From: JAHFUI01 sp039931615
Lineage (GTDB): Bacteria > Acidobacteriota > Vicinamibacteria > Vicinamibacterales > CAVVIG01
NCBI GenBank assembly: GCA_039931615.1
Contig: JBDTRR010000021.1
Span: 16,056-80,055 of the forward strand
Reading direction: 5' to 3'
DNA length: 64,000 nucleotides
Made by a program: the position numbers and the translations under genes
In this document: positions 7,298 through 15,765 of the stretch, in pieces
Numbering within the stretch: the stretch's first letter is position 1
Layout of the letters: each line of letters opens with the position of its first letter
Notes under the pieces: model-generated
Database searches by the model: none
Told to the model about the DNA's origin: nothing
The model's input: only the letters and a program-made list of their open reading frames with translations

Positions 7298-8971
7298 ATG
7301 AATCACTATCTTTCGCTCATCCTGTTTACGCCGCTGGCCGGCGCGCTGCTGCTGCTGCTGGTGAACAAGCGGAACGAAAATGCCATCCGCTGGATCGCGA
7401 ACAGCGTCGCCTTCATCGGCTTCGTGATTTCGGTGCCGCTCTGGTTCTGGTACAACCCGGCCAACGCCGAGTTCCAGTTCGTCGAGCGGGCGCCCTGGAT
7501 CCCGTCGATCGGCGCCGAGTACTTCCTCGGCATCGACGGCCTCAGCATGCTGCTGATCCTGCTGACGACGATGATGGGGTCGATCGCGGTGCTGTCGTCG
7601 TGGACGGCGATCACCGAGCGGGTCAAGGAGTACTACATCTTCCTGCTGCTGCTGCAGACCGGCATGCTCGGCGCCTTCATGTCGCTCGACTTCCTGCTGT
7701 TCTTCCTGTTCTGGGAAGTGATGCTGGTGCCGATGTACTTCCTGATCGGCATCTGGGGCAGCGCCAATCGGCTCTACTCGGCGATCAAGTTCTTCCTCTA
7801 CACGCTGGTCGGCAGCGTCGTGATGCTGCTCGGCATCCTCGCCCTCTACTTCTACAGCTACGGCCAGACCGGCACCTACAGCTTCGACGTGACGCAGCTG
7901 CAGAAGATGAACCTGCCCTACGATCTGCAGTGGTGGGTGTTCCTGGCGTTCTTTCTCGGGTTCGCGATCAAGGTGCCGATGTTTCCGTTCCACACCTGGC
8001 TGCCCGACGCGCATACCGACGCCCCGACCGCCGGCTCGGTGATCCTGGCGGCGGTGCTCCTGAAGATGGGGACCTACGGCTTCCTGCGGTTCAGCCTGCC
8101 GATCCTGCCCACCGCGACCCGCAGCTTCGTGCCGATGGTCGCCCTGCTCTGCATCATCGGCATCGTCTACGGGGCGCTGGTCGCCCTGGCGCAGAAGGAC
8201 TGGAAGCGGCTGGTCGCCTATTCGTCGGTCAGTCACATGGCGATGGTGATGCTGGGGATGTTCGCCCTCAATCCGGTCGGCATCACCGGCAGCATCGTCC
8301 AGCAGCTCAATCACGGCATCTCGACCGGCGCGCTCTTCCTGCTCGTCGGCGTCGTCTACGAGCGGCGCCACACGCGGGAGATCTCGGAATACGGCGGCCT
8401 GTCCAAGGTGATGCCGGTCTACGCCGCGGTCTTCCTGATCATGACGATGTCGTCGATCGGGCTGCCGACGCTGAACGGCTTCATCGGCGAGTTCCTGATT
8501 CTGCAGGGGGTCTTCGTCGCCAGCAAGGTGTGGGCGGCGTTTGCCGCCAGCGGCATCGTGCTCGGCGCGGCCTACATGCTCTATCTCTATCAGCGGACGA
8601 TGTTCGGCAAGATCGAGAATCCGAAGAATGAGGCGCTGCTCGATCTCAGCCATCGCGAGTTCGTGACGTTCGCGCCGCTGATCGTCCTGGCGGTGTGGAT
8701 GGGGCTGTATCCGGCCCCGTTCCTGCGCCGGCTGGAAACCTCGGTGCAGCAGATCGTCACCCGGGTCGGCAACCCGCAATACGCGGCCAAGTACGCGGCC
8801 GACTGCGCCACGCCGGCGCCGGCCGCGCTGGTTGCCCGCGCCGACAATCCGGCGGCGCGGTTCCTCGAGTCGCTGCCGTGCGGTCCGGACGGCAAGCCGC
8901 TGGCGGCGCCGGCCTCGTCCGGCACCGGCGCCGACATTCCCGCGCCTGCCGGCGCCGGCCAGGGCCGCTGA
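7298..8971 (+). CDS. nuoM: NADH-quinone oxidoreductase subunit M
   Basis: A 557-aa antiporter-like subunit of the membrane arm. Typical segments are FWEVMLVPMYFLIGIWG (with the conserved membrane Glu), KVPMFPFHTWLPDAHTDAPT and SSIGLPTLNGFIGEF. After the last helix (PAPFLRRLETSVQQI) there is a soluble tail of about 60 residues rich in Ala and Pro, longer than normal. The stop TGA (8969-8971) overlaps the nuoN ATG by one base. The 78 bases after nuoL hold nothing I recognise. Confidence 0.96.
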   Translation: MNHYLSLILFTPLAGALLLLLVNKRNENAIRWIANSVAFIGFVISVPLWFWYNPANAEFQFVERAPWIPSIGAEYFLGIDGLSMLLILLTTMMGSIAVLSSWTAITERVKEYYIFLLLLQTGMLGAFMSLDFLLFFLFWEVMLVPMYFLIGIWGSANRLYSAIKFFLYTLVGSVVMLLGILALYFYSYGQTGTYSFDVTQLQKMNLPYDLQWWVFLAFFLGFAIKVPMFPFHTWLPDAHTDAPTAGSVILAAVLLKMGTYGFLRFSLPILPTATRSFVPMVALLCIIGIVYGALVALAQKDWKRLVAYSSVSHMAMVMLGMFALNPVGITGSIVQQLNHGISTGALFLLVGVVYERRHTREISEYGGLSKVMPVYAAVFLIMTMSSIGLPTLNGFIGEFLILQGVFVASKVWAAFAASGIVLGAAYMLYLYQRTMFGKIENPKNEALLDLSHREFVTFAPLIVLAVWMGLYPAPFLRRLETSVQQIVTRVGNPQYAAKYAADCATPAPAALVARADNPAARFLESLPCGPDGKPLAAPASSGTGADIPAPAGAGQGR

Positions 8972-10440
8972 TGCCGGCCGGGATCTCGGCCAGCGATTTC
9001 TACTACATCCTGCCGGAACTGGTGCTGACGGCGGGGGCGCTGCTGGTGCTGATCGCCGACGTCCTGCTGCCGCGCGGCAGCCGGCTGCTCGCCGGGGTGA
9101 CGCTCGCGGCGCTCGGCGCGACCGCGCTCGCGCTGGTGCCGTTCGCCCACACCCACGTCGAGGTGGCGCACGGCCTGCTCGCCGTCGATCAGTTCGCGCT
9201 GTTCTTCAAGGTCGTCTTCCTCGGCGCGGCGGCATTCACGGTGCTGATGTCGGTGCGGTATCTCGAGATCGAAGGCGCCAGCCCGGGCGAGTACTACTTC
9301 CTGATCCTGTGCGCCACCCTCGGCATGATGATCATGGCGGGCGGCATCGATCTGATCACGATCTTCATCGGCCTCGAGACGATGGCCGTGTCGTTCTACA
9401 TCCTGGCCGGGTTCATCAAGCCGAGCCAGCGCTCGAACGAGGCGGCGGTGAAGTACTTCCTGCTCGGCGCCTTCTCGCTCGGCGTCCTCCTCTACGGCAT
9501 GTCGCTGCTCTACGGCCTGTCCGGCACCACCAATCTGCGGGTGATGGCGACGGCGTTCGTCGGCCAGGAAGGCGATCCACGGCTGCTGCTGGCGGTCATC
9601 CTGGTCGTCGCCGGCATCGGCTTCAAGATCGCGGCGGTGCCGTTCCACATGTGGGCGCCCGATGTCTACGAAGGCGCGCCGACACCCGTCACGGCGTTCC
9701 TGTCGGTCGGATCGAAGGCGGCGTCGTTCGCGATGCTGCTGCGGATCTTCCTCGAGGGGCTGCCGTCGATGAGCGCCGACTGGCGGATCATGTTCGAGGC
9801 GCTGGCGGTGGTGACGATGACGGTGGGGAACCTGGCGGCGCTGACCCAGACCAACCTGAAGCGGATGCTCGCCTACTCGTCGATCGCCCATGCCGGCTAC
9901 CTGCTGATCGGGGTCGTCGCGGGCACGCCGCGCGGCGTCTCGGCGATGCTGATCTACCTGCTGATCTATGCCTTCATGCAGCTCGGGGCGTTCGCCGTCA
10001 TCGTCATGATGCGGCGGCAGGACGTCGTCGGTGACGAGCTGAAGGATTTCAGCGGCCTCTACCTCCGCCATCCGCTGGCGGCGTTCGCGATGCTGTTGTT
10101 CATGCTGTCGCTCGGCGGGATTCCGCCGACCGCCGGTTTCATGGGGAAGCTGTGGCTGTTCGGCGCAGCGATCGATGCCGGCTACGTCTGGCTGGCGGTG
10201 ATCGGCGTGCTGAACAGCGCGATTTCGCTGTATTACTACATCCGGATCGTCGTCTTCATGTATCTGAAGCCGCCGGTGGCCGGCTCACCGGTGACGGCCA
10301 GTCCGGCGCTGGGGTTTGTCCTCGCAGTCGCGGTGATCGCGGTCCTGGCCCTCGGCGTCTATCCGCGCCTGCTGTTCGAGCTGGCCGAGATGTCGGCGCG
10401 GACGCTCGGCGTGGCGGCAGTCACGGCGGCGCTGCGCTGA
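8971..10440 (+). CDS. nuoN: NADH-quinone oxidoreductase subunit N
   Basis: A 489-aa third antiporter-like subunit, normal length. Visible family segments are IFIGLETMAVSFYILAGF, KIAAVPFHMWAPDVYEGAPT with the conserved Lys and His/Trp, and LSLGGIPPTAGFMGK. ATG 8971 is chosen because it overlaps the nuoM stop as TGATG; the upstream in-frame extension lies inside nuoM. It is the last gene of the nuo run. An intergenic region with promoter-like sequence follows, so the ATP synthase genes may be transcribed separately. Confidence 0.97.
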   Translation: MPAGISASDFYYILPELVLTAGALLVLIADVLLPRGSRLLAGVTLAALGATALALVPFAHTHVEVAHGLLAVDQFALFFKVVFLGAAAFTVLMSVRYLEIEGASPGEYYFLILCATLGMMIMAGGIDLITIFIGLETMAVSFYILAGFIKPSQRSNEAAVKYFLLGAFSLGVLLYGMSLLYGLSGTTNLRVMATAFVGQEGDPRLLLAVILVVAGIGFKIAAVPFHMWAPDVYEGAPTPVTAFLSVGSKAASFAMLLRIFLEGLPSMSADWRIMFEALAVVTMTVGNLAALTQTNLKRMLAYSSIAHAGYLLIGVVAGTPRGVSAMLIYLLIYAFMQLGAFAVIVMMRRQDVVGDELKDFSGLYLRHPLAAFAMLLFMLSLGGIPPTAGFMGKLWLFGAAIDAGYVWLAVIGVLNSAISLYYYIRIVVFMYLKPPVAGSPVTASPALGFVLAVAVIAVLALGVYPRLLFELAEMSARTLGVAAVTAALR

Positions 10441-10485
10441 TGACCGGGCTGATGATGGGGCGGATGCGCAGCCGGTTTCGCCTGC

Positions 10486-10514
10486 GTGAAGTTTTTCACA
10501 AGTTACGCTATACT
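10486..10514 (+). promoter_or_regulatory. Possible promoter and inverted repeat before atpZ
   Basis: A perfect GTGAA-N4-TTCAC inverted repeat (10486-10499) is followed by TATACT at 10509-10514, a good -10 hexamer. No good -35 hexamer sits at the right spacing, so the inverted repeat could be an operator or activator site. The ATG of atpZ lies 34 bases after the -10. The stretch is AT-rich compared with its surroundings. Confidence 0.35.
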
Positions 10515-10548
10515 CCTTCAGCCGGTCGGGTGGACATATCATTCGGGT

Positions 10549-10794
10549 ATGCCAAAAGACGATGACGAGTCGTTTCTGAGCCGTTCCACCCGGTCGTTCC
10601 AGGAAAGCGCTGAGCAATCGGGACCGGCAGCGGGCGCCAGCTACACGCTGATCGGCGGCATCATCCTGCTCGGCGGACTTGGCTACGTCGTCGATCGCTG
10701 GCGCGGCACCTCGCCGTGGTTCCTGCTCGCGGGACTGCTGCTCGGTCTGATTGTCGGCTTCGTCGACCTGGCCAGGGTCGTCTGGAAGAAATGA
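10549..10794 (+). CDS. atpZ: AtpZ/AtpI family protein
   Basis: An 81-aa small membrane protein of the family that leads bacterial ATP synthase operons. AtpZ and AtpI are thought to help c-ring assembly or Mg/Ca transport. The N-terminus is charged (PKDDDESFLSRSTRSFQE), then come two hydrophobic helices with the motif GYVVDRWRGTSPWFLLAGLLLG typical of the family, and a short basic end. I chose ATG 10549; the frame opens 21 codons earlier, but that part is promoter-like. The stop overlaps the next start as ATGA. Confidence 0.85.
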   Translation: MPKDDDESFLSRSTRSFQESAEQSGPAAGASYTLIGGIILLGGLGYVVDRWRGTSPWFLLAGLLLGLIVGFVDLARVVWKK

Positions 10795-11144
10795 CGCCGA
10801 TCGGTTGGATGGTCTGGCCGGGCGTGGCCGGCTGCGTCATCGCGGCCGCGCTGTTCGGCCGGGAGAACGGGGTCGCGATCCTGCTCGGCATGATCGCGCC
10901 GCTCGCCGCGGTGGTCGTGTCGTGGCGCTCGGTCGAACGCGCGCACCGGCGTGATCCCGGCAGCGTCACCGCGGTCCTGATGGCGGGGTTCGCGGGCAAG
11001 ATGGTGTTCTTCGGGGGCTACCTGGTGGTGGTCCTCAAGTTCCTCGGCGTGCGGCCGGTGCCGTTCATCGCCAGCTTTACCGCCTATTTCATCGGTCTGT
11101 ACCTGGTCGAAGCGATCTACTTGAAGCGGCTGTTCAATTCATGA
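10791..11144 (+). CDS. Small membrane protein in the AtpI position
   Basis: A 117-aa protein with about four hydrophobic segments, starting MTPIGWMVWPGVAGCVIAAA. It overlaps atpZ upstream and atpB downstream by four bases each (ATGA), so it is translated with the F0 genes. Position and topology fit AtpI (ATP synthase protein I), but sequence similarity to characterised AtpI is weak by eye, so I leave the symbol empty. A role in c-ring assembly or F0 insertion is an inference from context. Confidence 0.75.
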   Translation: MTPIGWMVWPGVAGCVIAAALFGRENGVAILLGMIAPLAAVVVSWRSVERAHRRDPGSVTAVLMAGFAGKMVFFGGYLVVVLKFLGVRPVPFIASFTAYFIGLYLVEAIYLKRLFNS

Positions 11145-12094
11145 TGCTGTTCGCCCTGCAAGAGCACGTTCAGGAGCACGCGGCCGAAGCCGCGCACGGC
11201 GCGGCCGGGAAGTACGATGCTGGCAAGACGATCATCGAGCACGTCTCGAACAGCAGCATCGACCACCCGCTGATCCACCTGCCGAAGATCGCCGGCATCG
11301 ACTTCTCCGTGACCAAGCACGTCCTGATGCTGTGGCTGGTCTCCGCCTTCATCTTCGTCGTGCTGTCGTTGACGGTCCGGCGCTACCGGAAGCAGGAGCG
11401 GCCGCTGCCGTCCGGCTTCGCCAACGCGGTCGAGTTCCTGGTCGAGTGGATCCGCGACAGCATCGTCCTGCCCAACGTCGGGAAGAAGTGGGTCAATACC
11501 TGGACCCCGCTGCTGCTGACGTTTTTCGTGTTCATCCTCTGCGCCAACGCCATCGGCCTGATTCCGGTGTTCGAAGTGCTCGGCGTGCTCGACCATTTCG
11601 TGCTGCATACCGCCGAGGACTCGTTCGCCAAGCAGGTGATGCACGGCGGCACCACCGCGACGGCGAACTTCAACGTCACCGCCGCGCTGGCGACCATCAC
11701 CTTCGGCGCCATCATCGTCGCCGGGACCAAGGCCTACGGCTTCGTCACCCACTGGAAGAATCTGGTGCCCGGTGGCGTCTCCAAGTTCGTCTATCCGATC
11801 CTGATTCCGATCGAGATCATGGGGATGTTCGTCCGCCCGTTCGCGCTCACCATGCGACTCGCGGCGAACATGACCGGCGGCCACATCGCCATTCTCGCCA
11901 TCCTCTCCTTCGTCTTCCTGTTCACCGAACTGTTCGGACGGGCCATCGCCGGCATCGGCGTCGGCCTGGTCGTGTCGGTGCCGCTGGCAGTCGGCATCTC
12001 CGGCCTCGAGATCCTGGTCGTCCTGATCCAGGCTTATGTGTTCACGCTGCTGACCGCCGTGTTCATCGGCATGGCTATTCACGTACATCACTGA
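11141..12094 (+). CDS. atpB: F0F1 ATP synthase subunit a
   Basis: The 317-aa stator channel subunit of F0. The essential Arg is in the helix PFALTMRLAANMTGGH, and the FTELFGRAIAGIG region follows. The N-terminus starts MMLFALQEHVQEH, contains HPLIHLP, and carries no obvious signal peptide. The insert between helices around GVLDHFVLHTAEDSFAKQVM looks longer than in E. coli. It is followed after 18 bases by atpE, with GGAGGCATTGGC ahead of that gene giving a clear ribosome-binding site. Confidence 0.95.
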   Translation: MMLFALQEHVQEHAAEAAHGAAGKYDAGKTIIEHVSNSSIDHPLIHLPKIAGIDFSVTKHVLMLWLVSAFIFVVLSLTVRRYRKQERPLPSGFANAVEFLVEWIRDSIVLPNVGKKWVNTWTPLLLTFFVFILCANAIGLIPVFEVLGVLDHFVLHTAEDSFAKQVMHGGTTATANFNVTAALATITFGAIIVAGTKAYGFVTHWKNLVPGGVSKFVYPILIPIEIMGMFVRPFALTMRLAANMTGGHIAILAILSFVFLFTELFGRAIAGIGVGLVVSVPLAVGISGLEILVVLIQAYVFTLLTAVFIGMAIHVHH

Positions 12095-12112
12095 TTTTAC
12101 GGAGGCATTGGC

Positions 12113-12343
12113 ATGACAGGTCTCATCCAGTTTTTCGCGATTCCGTTCGGGCTCGGTCTGATCGTGATTGGGGCCGGACTCGGCATCGGCAAGCTCGCCG
12201 CCGCCGCTGCTGAAGGCATCGCCAGGCAGCCCGCCGCTGCCGCCCAGATCACCGGCGCGGTGAACCTGCCGCTCTTCCTGCTCGAAGGCGTGGCGATTCT
12301 CGCCGAAGTGTTCGCGCTGCTGGTCCTGTTCCTGGGACGGTAG
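12113..12343 (+). CDS. atpE: F0F1 ATP synthase subunit c
   Basis: The 76-aa c-ring subunit, two helices joined by the loop ARQP. Helix 1 has the GAGLGIG packing motif. Helix 2 (PLFLLEGVAILAEVFALLVLF) has the ion-binding carboxylate at Glu58. A second Glu lies seven residues later (Glu65), on about the same face, which is not usual. The Na-type ligands (Gln in helix 1, Ser/Thr after the Glu) are absent, so proton coupling is more likely. GGAGG lies nine bases before the ATG. Confidence 0.95.
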   Translation: MTGLIQFFAIPFGLGLIVIGAGLGIGKLAAAAAEGIARQPAAAAQITGAVNLPLFLLEGVAILAEVFALLVLFLGR

Positions 12344-12347
12344 GTCG

Positions 12348-12851
12348 ATGGACAACCCTCTCGTTCAGCCCGATCCGGGGTTGTTCATCTGGACGATCCT
12401 GACGTTTCTCGTCCTGCTGTGGCTGCTCGCGAAGTTTGCGTGGCGCCCGCTGCTGCAGGCTCTCGAGAGCCGTCAGGAGCTGATCCGCAAGTCGCTCGAC
12501 GATGCGCAGGAAGCGAAGCGCGAGCTCGAGCGGCTGCACGTGGAGTCCGCCCAGATCCTGAAGGAAGCCCGCGGCCAGGCCGATTCGATCATCACGCAGA
12601 CCCGCGCCGACGGTGAGCGGCTGCGCGAGGAGATGCGGCAGAAGGCGCGGAGCGAAGCCGACACCATCGTTCGCACCGCGGAACGCCAGATTCAGCTCGA
12701 AACCGCCCGCGCCCTTCAGCAGATCCGGCACGAAGCGGCCGATCTCTCGGTGATGATCGCGTCGAAGCTGCTGCAGCGGAACCTGTCGAAGGAAGACAAC
12801 GAGCGGCTGATCGAGGAGGCGCTCACCCAGGTCGAGACGCGCCAGCACTGA
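12348..12851 (+). CDS. atpF: F0F1 ATP synthase subunit b
   Basis: The 167-aa peripheral stalk subunit. One N-terminal helix (FIWTILTFLVLLWLLAKFAW) is followed by RPLLQALESRQELI and a long charged coiled coil to about residue 140. It starts five bases after atpE. The operon ends here: delta, alpha, gamma, beta and epsilon are not downstream, and the next gene is on the other strand. The F1 part must therefore be encoded elsewhere. Confidence 0.95.
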   Translation: MDNPLVQPDPGLFIWTILTFLVLLWLLAKFAWRPLLQALESRQELIRKSLDDAQEAKRELERLHVESAQILKEARGQADSIITQTRADGERLREEMRQKARSEADTIVRTAERQIQLETARALQQIRHEAADLSVMIASKLLQRNLSKEDNERLIEEALTQVETRQH

Positions 12852-12873
12852 GGACCCGGGCGAGCCGACCCGG

Positions 12874-13287
12874 TCATTTCCGCAGCGCCTTGATCAGCGC
12901 TTCCATGTGGACCAGATACTTTTCGAGCGCGCCGCGGCCGGCAGCGGTCAAACGGTATTCGGTGCGCGGGACGCGGCCGTCGAACGACTTGTCGCAGGCG
13001 ATGTATTCCGCCTCTTCCAGCTTGCGGGCGTGCACGCTCAGGTTGCCGTCGGTGGTATCGAGCAGCCGCTTCAGATCGGTGAACGACAGGCAGTCGCTGA
13101 CCGCCAGGGCGCTGACGATGCCGAGACGCAGCCGCTCGTGAATCAGGCGGTCGATGTTCAGCGCTCTTGGCTGGGCGCTGCGTCCCGCCGGCGGCTTCGC
13201 CCCGCTGACCTGGCGGCGTGCCGCGGCCTGACGATTCGCCGCGGCCGGCTGGCCAGCGGCGGCTGAGGACTGTCTACCCACCGTCAC
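12874..13287 (-). CDS. Winged-helix transcriptional regulator (HTH_34 type)
   Basis: A 137-aa DNA-binding protein. After an Ala/Gln-rich N-terminal 45 residues, the rest matches the winged-helix family with LIHERLRLGIVSALAVSDCL, then the recognition region DTTDGNLSVHARKLEEAEYI, then the wing GRVPRTEYRLTAAGRGALEK. Such proteins are small MarR/ArsR-like regulators, often dimers. The start is GTG 13287. It is convergent with atpF, with 22 bases between. The target is unknown; no effector domain is present. Confidence 0.85.
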   Translation of the reverse strand: MTVGRQSSAAAGQPAAANRQAAARRQVSGAKPPAGRSAQPRALNIDRLIHERLRLGIVSALAVSDCLSFTDLKRLLDTTDGNLSVHARKLEEAEYIACDKSFDGRVPRTEYRLTAAGRGALEKYLVHMEALIKALRK

Positions 13288-13345
13288 CCCTCGTAATCAA
13301 CGCACAACCCGGAATAAGGCCGCCGAAGCCGGCGCGTGTTCCGAT

Positions 13346-13407
13346 GTACGTAGTGTCCGGCTTTAGCCGGACCGTGGCAGGTCCGCCTGAAGGCGGACAC
13401 TACGCAC
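13346..13407. repeat. Dispersed double-hairpin repeat, copy 1
   Basis: A near-complete copy of the window's main repeat. It has outer arms GTACGTAGTG and CACTACGCAC, and inside them two hairpins, TCCGGCTTTAGCCGGA and GTCCGCCTGAAGGCGGAC, separated by CCGTGGCAG. It lies between the regulator and the universal stress gene. It contains no transposase and is not a terminator by itself, since no T-run follows. Confidence 0.9.
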
Positions 13408-13495
13408 CAAAGGAAGCTGCTGACCCGCGATCGCCGGCGCCGGCGGACCCGCGTCCGTCTGGCATCAAGGTCTTTATAGCACAGAGTCGGTCCGG

Positions 13496-13918
13496 CTATT
13501 GGGCGCGCAACAGCAGGACCGGGACCTTGACCAGGTGGCGGACCCGGTCGGCGGTCGTGCCGTGCAGCAGATCGGCGATGAAGCGATGGCCGTGCGTCGA
13601 CATGGCGATCAGGTCGACCTGGTGCTGCTCGGCGGCGCGAATCAGCTCGGTCGCCGGATCGCCCATCGCCAGCAGGGTGGCGACGGTCAGGCCGCGGCCG
13701 GCCAGCTCGCCGCCGACCCGATCCAGATAGGCCCGATCGGCCTGCATCTCCTCCGACTCGCGCAGCTTCAGCTGATCGAAATGGCGGGCCGCCCAGCCGT
13801 CGGCGACGTGGACCAGCAGCAGCTCGGCGCCGGTCAGCAGGGCGAGGTCGCCGGCGTGGGCCAGGATGGTGCGATCCGCCGCCGAGTTCTCGATCGCGAC
13901 GAGAATGCGTTTGTACAT
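13496..13918 (-). CDS. Universal stress protein, UspA family
   Basis: A 140-aa single-domain UspA protein. It begins MYKRILVAIENSAAD, as usual, and has the nucleotide-binding pattern MSTHGHRFIADLLHGTTADR followed by VPVLLL, matching the G-x2-G-x9-G(S/T) motif of ATP-binding members reasonably well. It starts 28 bases after mntH on the same strand, so the two are probably one transcript. A link between Mn uptake and stress resistance is plausible, but this is inference. Confidence 0.92.
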   Translation of the reverse strand: MYKRILVAIENSAADRTILAHAGDLALLTGAELLLVHVADGWAARHFDQLKLRESEEMQADRAYLDRVGGELAGRGLTVATLLAMGDPATELIRAAEQHQVDLIAMSTHGHRFIADLLHGTTADRVRHLVKVPVLLLRAQ

Positions 13919-13946
13919 GTTCGTGGCGTCGGGACAGCGGCCAGGG

Positions 13947-15305
13947 TCAGCCGGCGGCGACGCCGACGAACGTCTGGTAGAGCAGGTAGACGTTCAATGC
14001 CGCGATGATAACCGCAACGGTCCAGGCCAGCACCTTGATCCACGCCGGGTTGACGAACTGACCCATTTTCCGGCGATCGCTGGTGAACATCACGAGCGGA
14101 AAGACGGCGAAGGGCAGCTGCAGGCTGAGCACCACCTGGCTGAGGATGATCAGTGGGCCGGTGCCGCGCTCGCCGTAGAACGCAATCACCAGGATCGCGG
14201 GCACGATCGCGATCAGCCGCGTGACGAGCCGGCGGAGCCACGGCCGGATCCGCAGGTTGATGAAGCCTTCCATCACGATCTGGCCGGCCAGCGTGCCGGT
14301 CAGCGTCGCGTTCTGGCCCGAGCACAGCAGCGCCACCGCGAACAGGATGCTGGCCATCGTCGTCCCGAGCAGGGGAGCGAGCAGCTGATACGCGTCGCCG
14401 ATCTCGGCGACGTTCTGGTGGCCGGTGCCGTGGAACGTCGCGGCCGCCATGATCAGGATCGCGGCGTTGATGAAGAGGGCGAACATCAGCGCCACCGCCG
14501 AGTCGATCGAGGCGAACCGGATCGCTTCGGCCTTGCCTTCGGCGGTGTCGAGATACTTCCGGGTCTGCACGATCGAGGAGTGCAGGTAGAGGTTGTGCGG
14601 CATCACGGTGGCGCCGAGGATGCCGATGGCGATGTAGAGCATGCTCGGATCCTGGAGGATCTGAACGCGCGGGATGAAGCCGGTGGCGATTCCCAGCATG
14701 TCGGGCCGCGCCAGCCACAACTCGACGGCGAACGACCCGGCGATCAATACGATCAGCGCCACCACCAGCGCCTCGACGTAGCGGAAGCCGCGGTGCTGCA
14801 GGAACAGCACGATCAGCACGTCGAGCGCGGTCAGCGTGACGCCCCAGATCAGCGGCAGGCCGAACAGGAGGTTCAGCGCGATCGCCGCCCCGATCACCTC
14901 GGCGAGATCGCACGCCGCGATCGCGACTTCGCAGAGCAGCCACAGCACGATCGTGGTGGGACGCGAGTAGGAGTCGCGGCACGCCTGGGCGAGGTCGCGC
15001 CCGCTGGCGATGCCCAGGCGGGCCGAAAGGGCCTGCAGCAGGATGGCCATCAGGTTGGACAGCATGATGACGCTCAGCAGCGTGTAGCCGTAGCGCGCCC
15101 CACCTGCAAGGTCAGTTGCCCAATTGCCGGGATCCATGTAGCCGACGGCCACCAGATAGCCCGGACCGGCAAAGGCGAACATTTTCCGCCAGAAACCGGC
15201 GGTTGCCGGGATGGCGACCGAACCATGAACCTCGGGAAGGCTGAGGCCGCTCGACGGCAGACGCCACCCGCTTATTGGCTCGGTGGACGGGGGTTTGGTC
15301 GACAT
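13947..15305 (-). CDS. mntH: Nramp family divalent metal transporter
   Basis: A 452-aa proton-coupled Mn(II)/Fe(II) importer of the inner membrane with about 11 helices. The metal-site motif of helix 1 is AVGYMDPGNWATD, and helix 6 has GATVMPHNLYLH. I chose ATG 15305 (MSTKPPSTEPISG); the frame reaches 28 codons further upstream without family similarity. The usp gene follows on the same strand. Upstream (15368-15378) is a short perfect palindrome TCAAAATTTGA that could be an operator, with little support. Confidence 0.93.
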   Translation of the reverse strand: MSTKPPSTEPISGWRLPSSGLSLPEVHGSVAIPATAGFWRKMFAFAGPGYLVAVGYMDPGNWATDLAGGARYGYTLLSVIMLSNLMAILLQALSARLGIASGRDLAQACRDSYSRPTTIVLWLLCEVAIAACDLAEVIGAAIALNLLFGLPLIWGVTLTALDVLIVLFLQHRGFRYVEALVVALIVLIAGSFAVELWLARPDMLGIATGFIPRVQILQDPSMLYIAIGILGATVMPHNLYLHSSIVQTRKYLDTAEGKAEAIRFASIDSAVALMFALFINAAILIMAAATFHGTGHQNVAEIGDAYQLLAPLLGTTMASILFAVALLCSGQNATLTGTLAGQIVMEGFINLRIRPWLRRLVTRLIAIVPAILVIAFYGERGTGPLIILSQVVLSLQLPFAVFPLVMFTSDRRKMGQFVNPAWIKVLAWTVAVIIAALNVYLLYQTFVGVAAG

Positions 15306-15394
15306 GTGTATTGAAGATGGCCAGCCTTGACCAGATCTTGATAAGACAAGAATACCATTTAGAGTGCTCAAAATTTGAAGTGCAGCCACAAAAA

Positions 15395-15412
15395 GAAAAA
15401 GGGGTCGGGAGT
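15395..15412 (-). repeat. Dispersed GGGGTCGGGAGT repeat, copy 1
   Basis: GAAAAAGGGGTCGGGAGT on the plus strand, the reverse complement of the core ACTCCCGACCCCTTTT seen again at 22463 and 38765. It sits in the otherwise AT-rich spacer upstream of mntH. Confidence 0.7.
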
Positions 15413-15474
15413 AATTAAAACTGGTATCGATGATGCTCTGGAGATCGAGGATGGAGTGGCCAACGACGCACGGA

Positions 15475-15669
15475 GTGTCAGTGGTTAATGTCGAGGATCG
15501 CGAGCGGCTGCGGCAGCGGATGGACGATCTGCTCCGCGACGCGCGCGCCTTGCGGGAGCTGATCGAGGACGCGAATCACACCGCCGCGTTGCGGAGCGAT
15601 CGCCAGACCGGCTCGTCGCTGCCGGCTTCGTCGCCGCCGCGCCGCGCCAGGCGAACCCGGCGCGGCTGA
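15475..15669 (+). CDS. Small hypothetical protein
   Basis: A possible 64-residue protein from GTG 15475 with the charged helical segment VEDRERLRQRMDDLLRDARA, which looks like a short coiled coil, then a basic low-complexity tail. The frame is open back to ATG 15430. I recognise no family. The helical part looks coding; the Arg-rich tail looks like shadow sequence. It fills the gap between mntH and the acyl-CoA ligase. Confidence 0.35.
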   Translation: MSVVNVEDRERLRQRMDDLLRDARALRELIEDANHTAALRSDRQTGSSLPASSPPRRARRTRRG

Positions 15670-15765
15670 AGCAGCGATCAACGGAGTCACCGGTGTCCCC
15701 TTGGGACATCCGTTACTGCGGCCGCCCGCCACGTGCGCCAGGCGCGGCCCCGCCAACGCGCAGCG

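Noticed and set aside
5606..8779. A 1057-codon open frame on the minus strand opposite nuoL and nuoM
   Set aside because: Composition is dominated by Arg, Asp, His and Gln with no domain pattern. It is the antisense shadow expected in GC-rich coding DNA, and both nuo genes on the other strand are certain.
8590..10071. Long minus-strand frame opposite nuoN
   Set aside because: Same shadow composition; nuoN is firmly identified on the plus strand.
13866..15314. 482-codon plus-strand frame opposite mntH
   Set aside because: The mntH product on the minus strand has all Nramp motifs; this frame has none.
15368..15378. TCAAAATTTGA as a MntR or Fur operator for mntH
   Set aside because: Too short and not a match to known MntR or Fur boxes; no second copy in the window.
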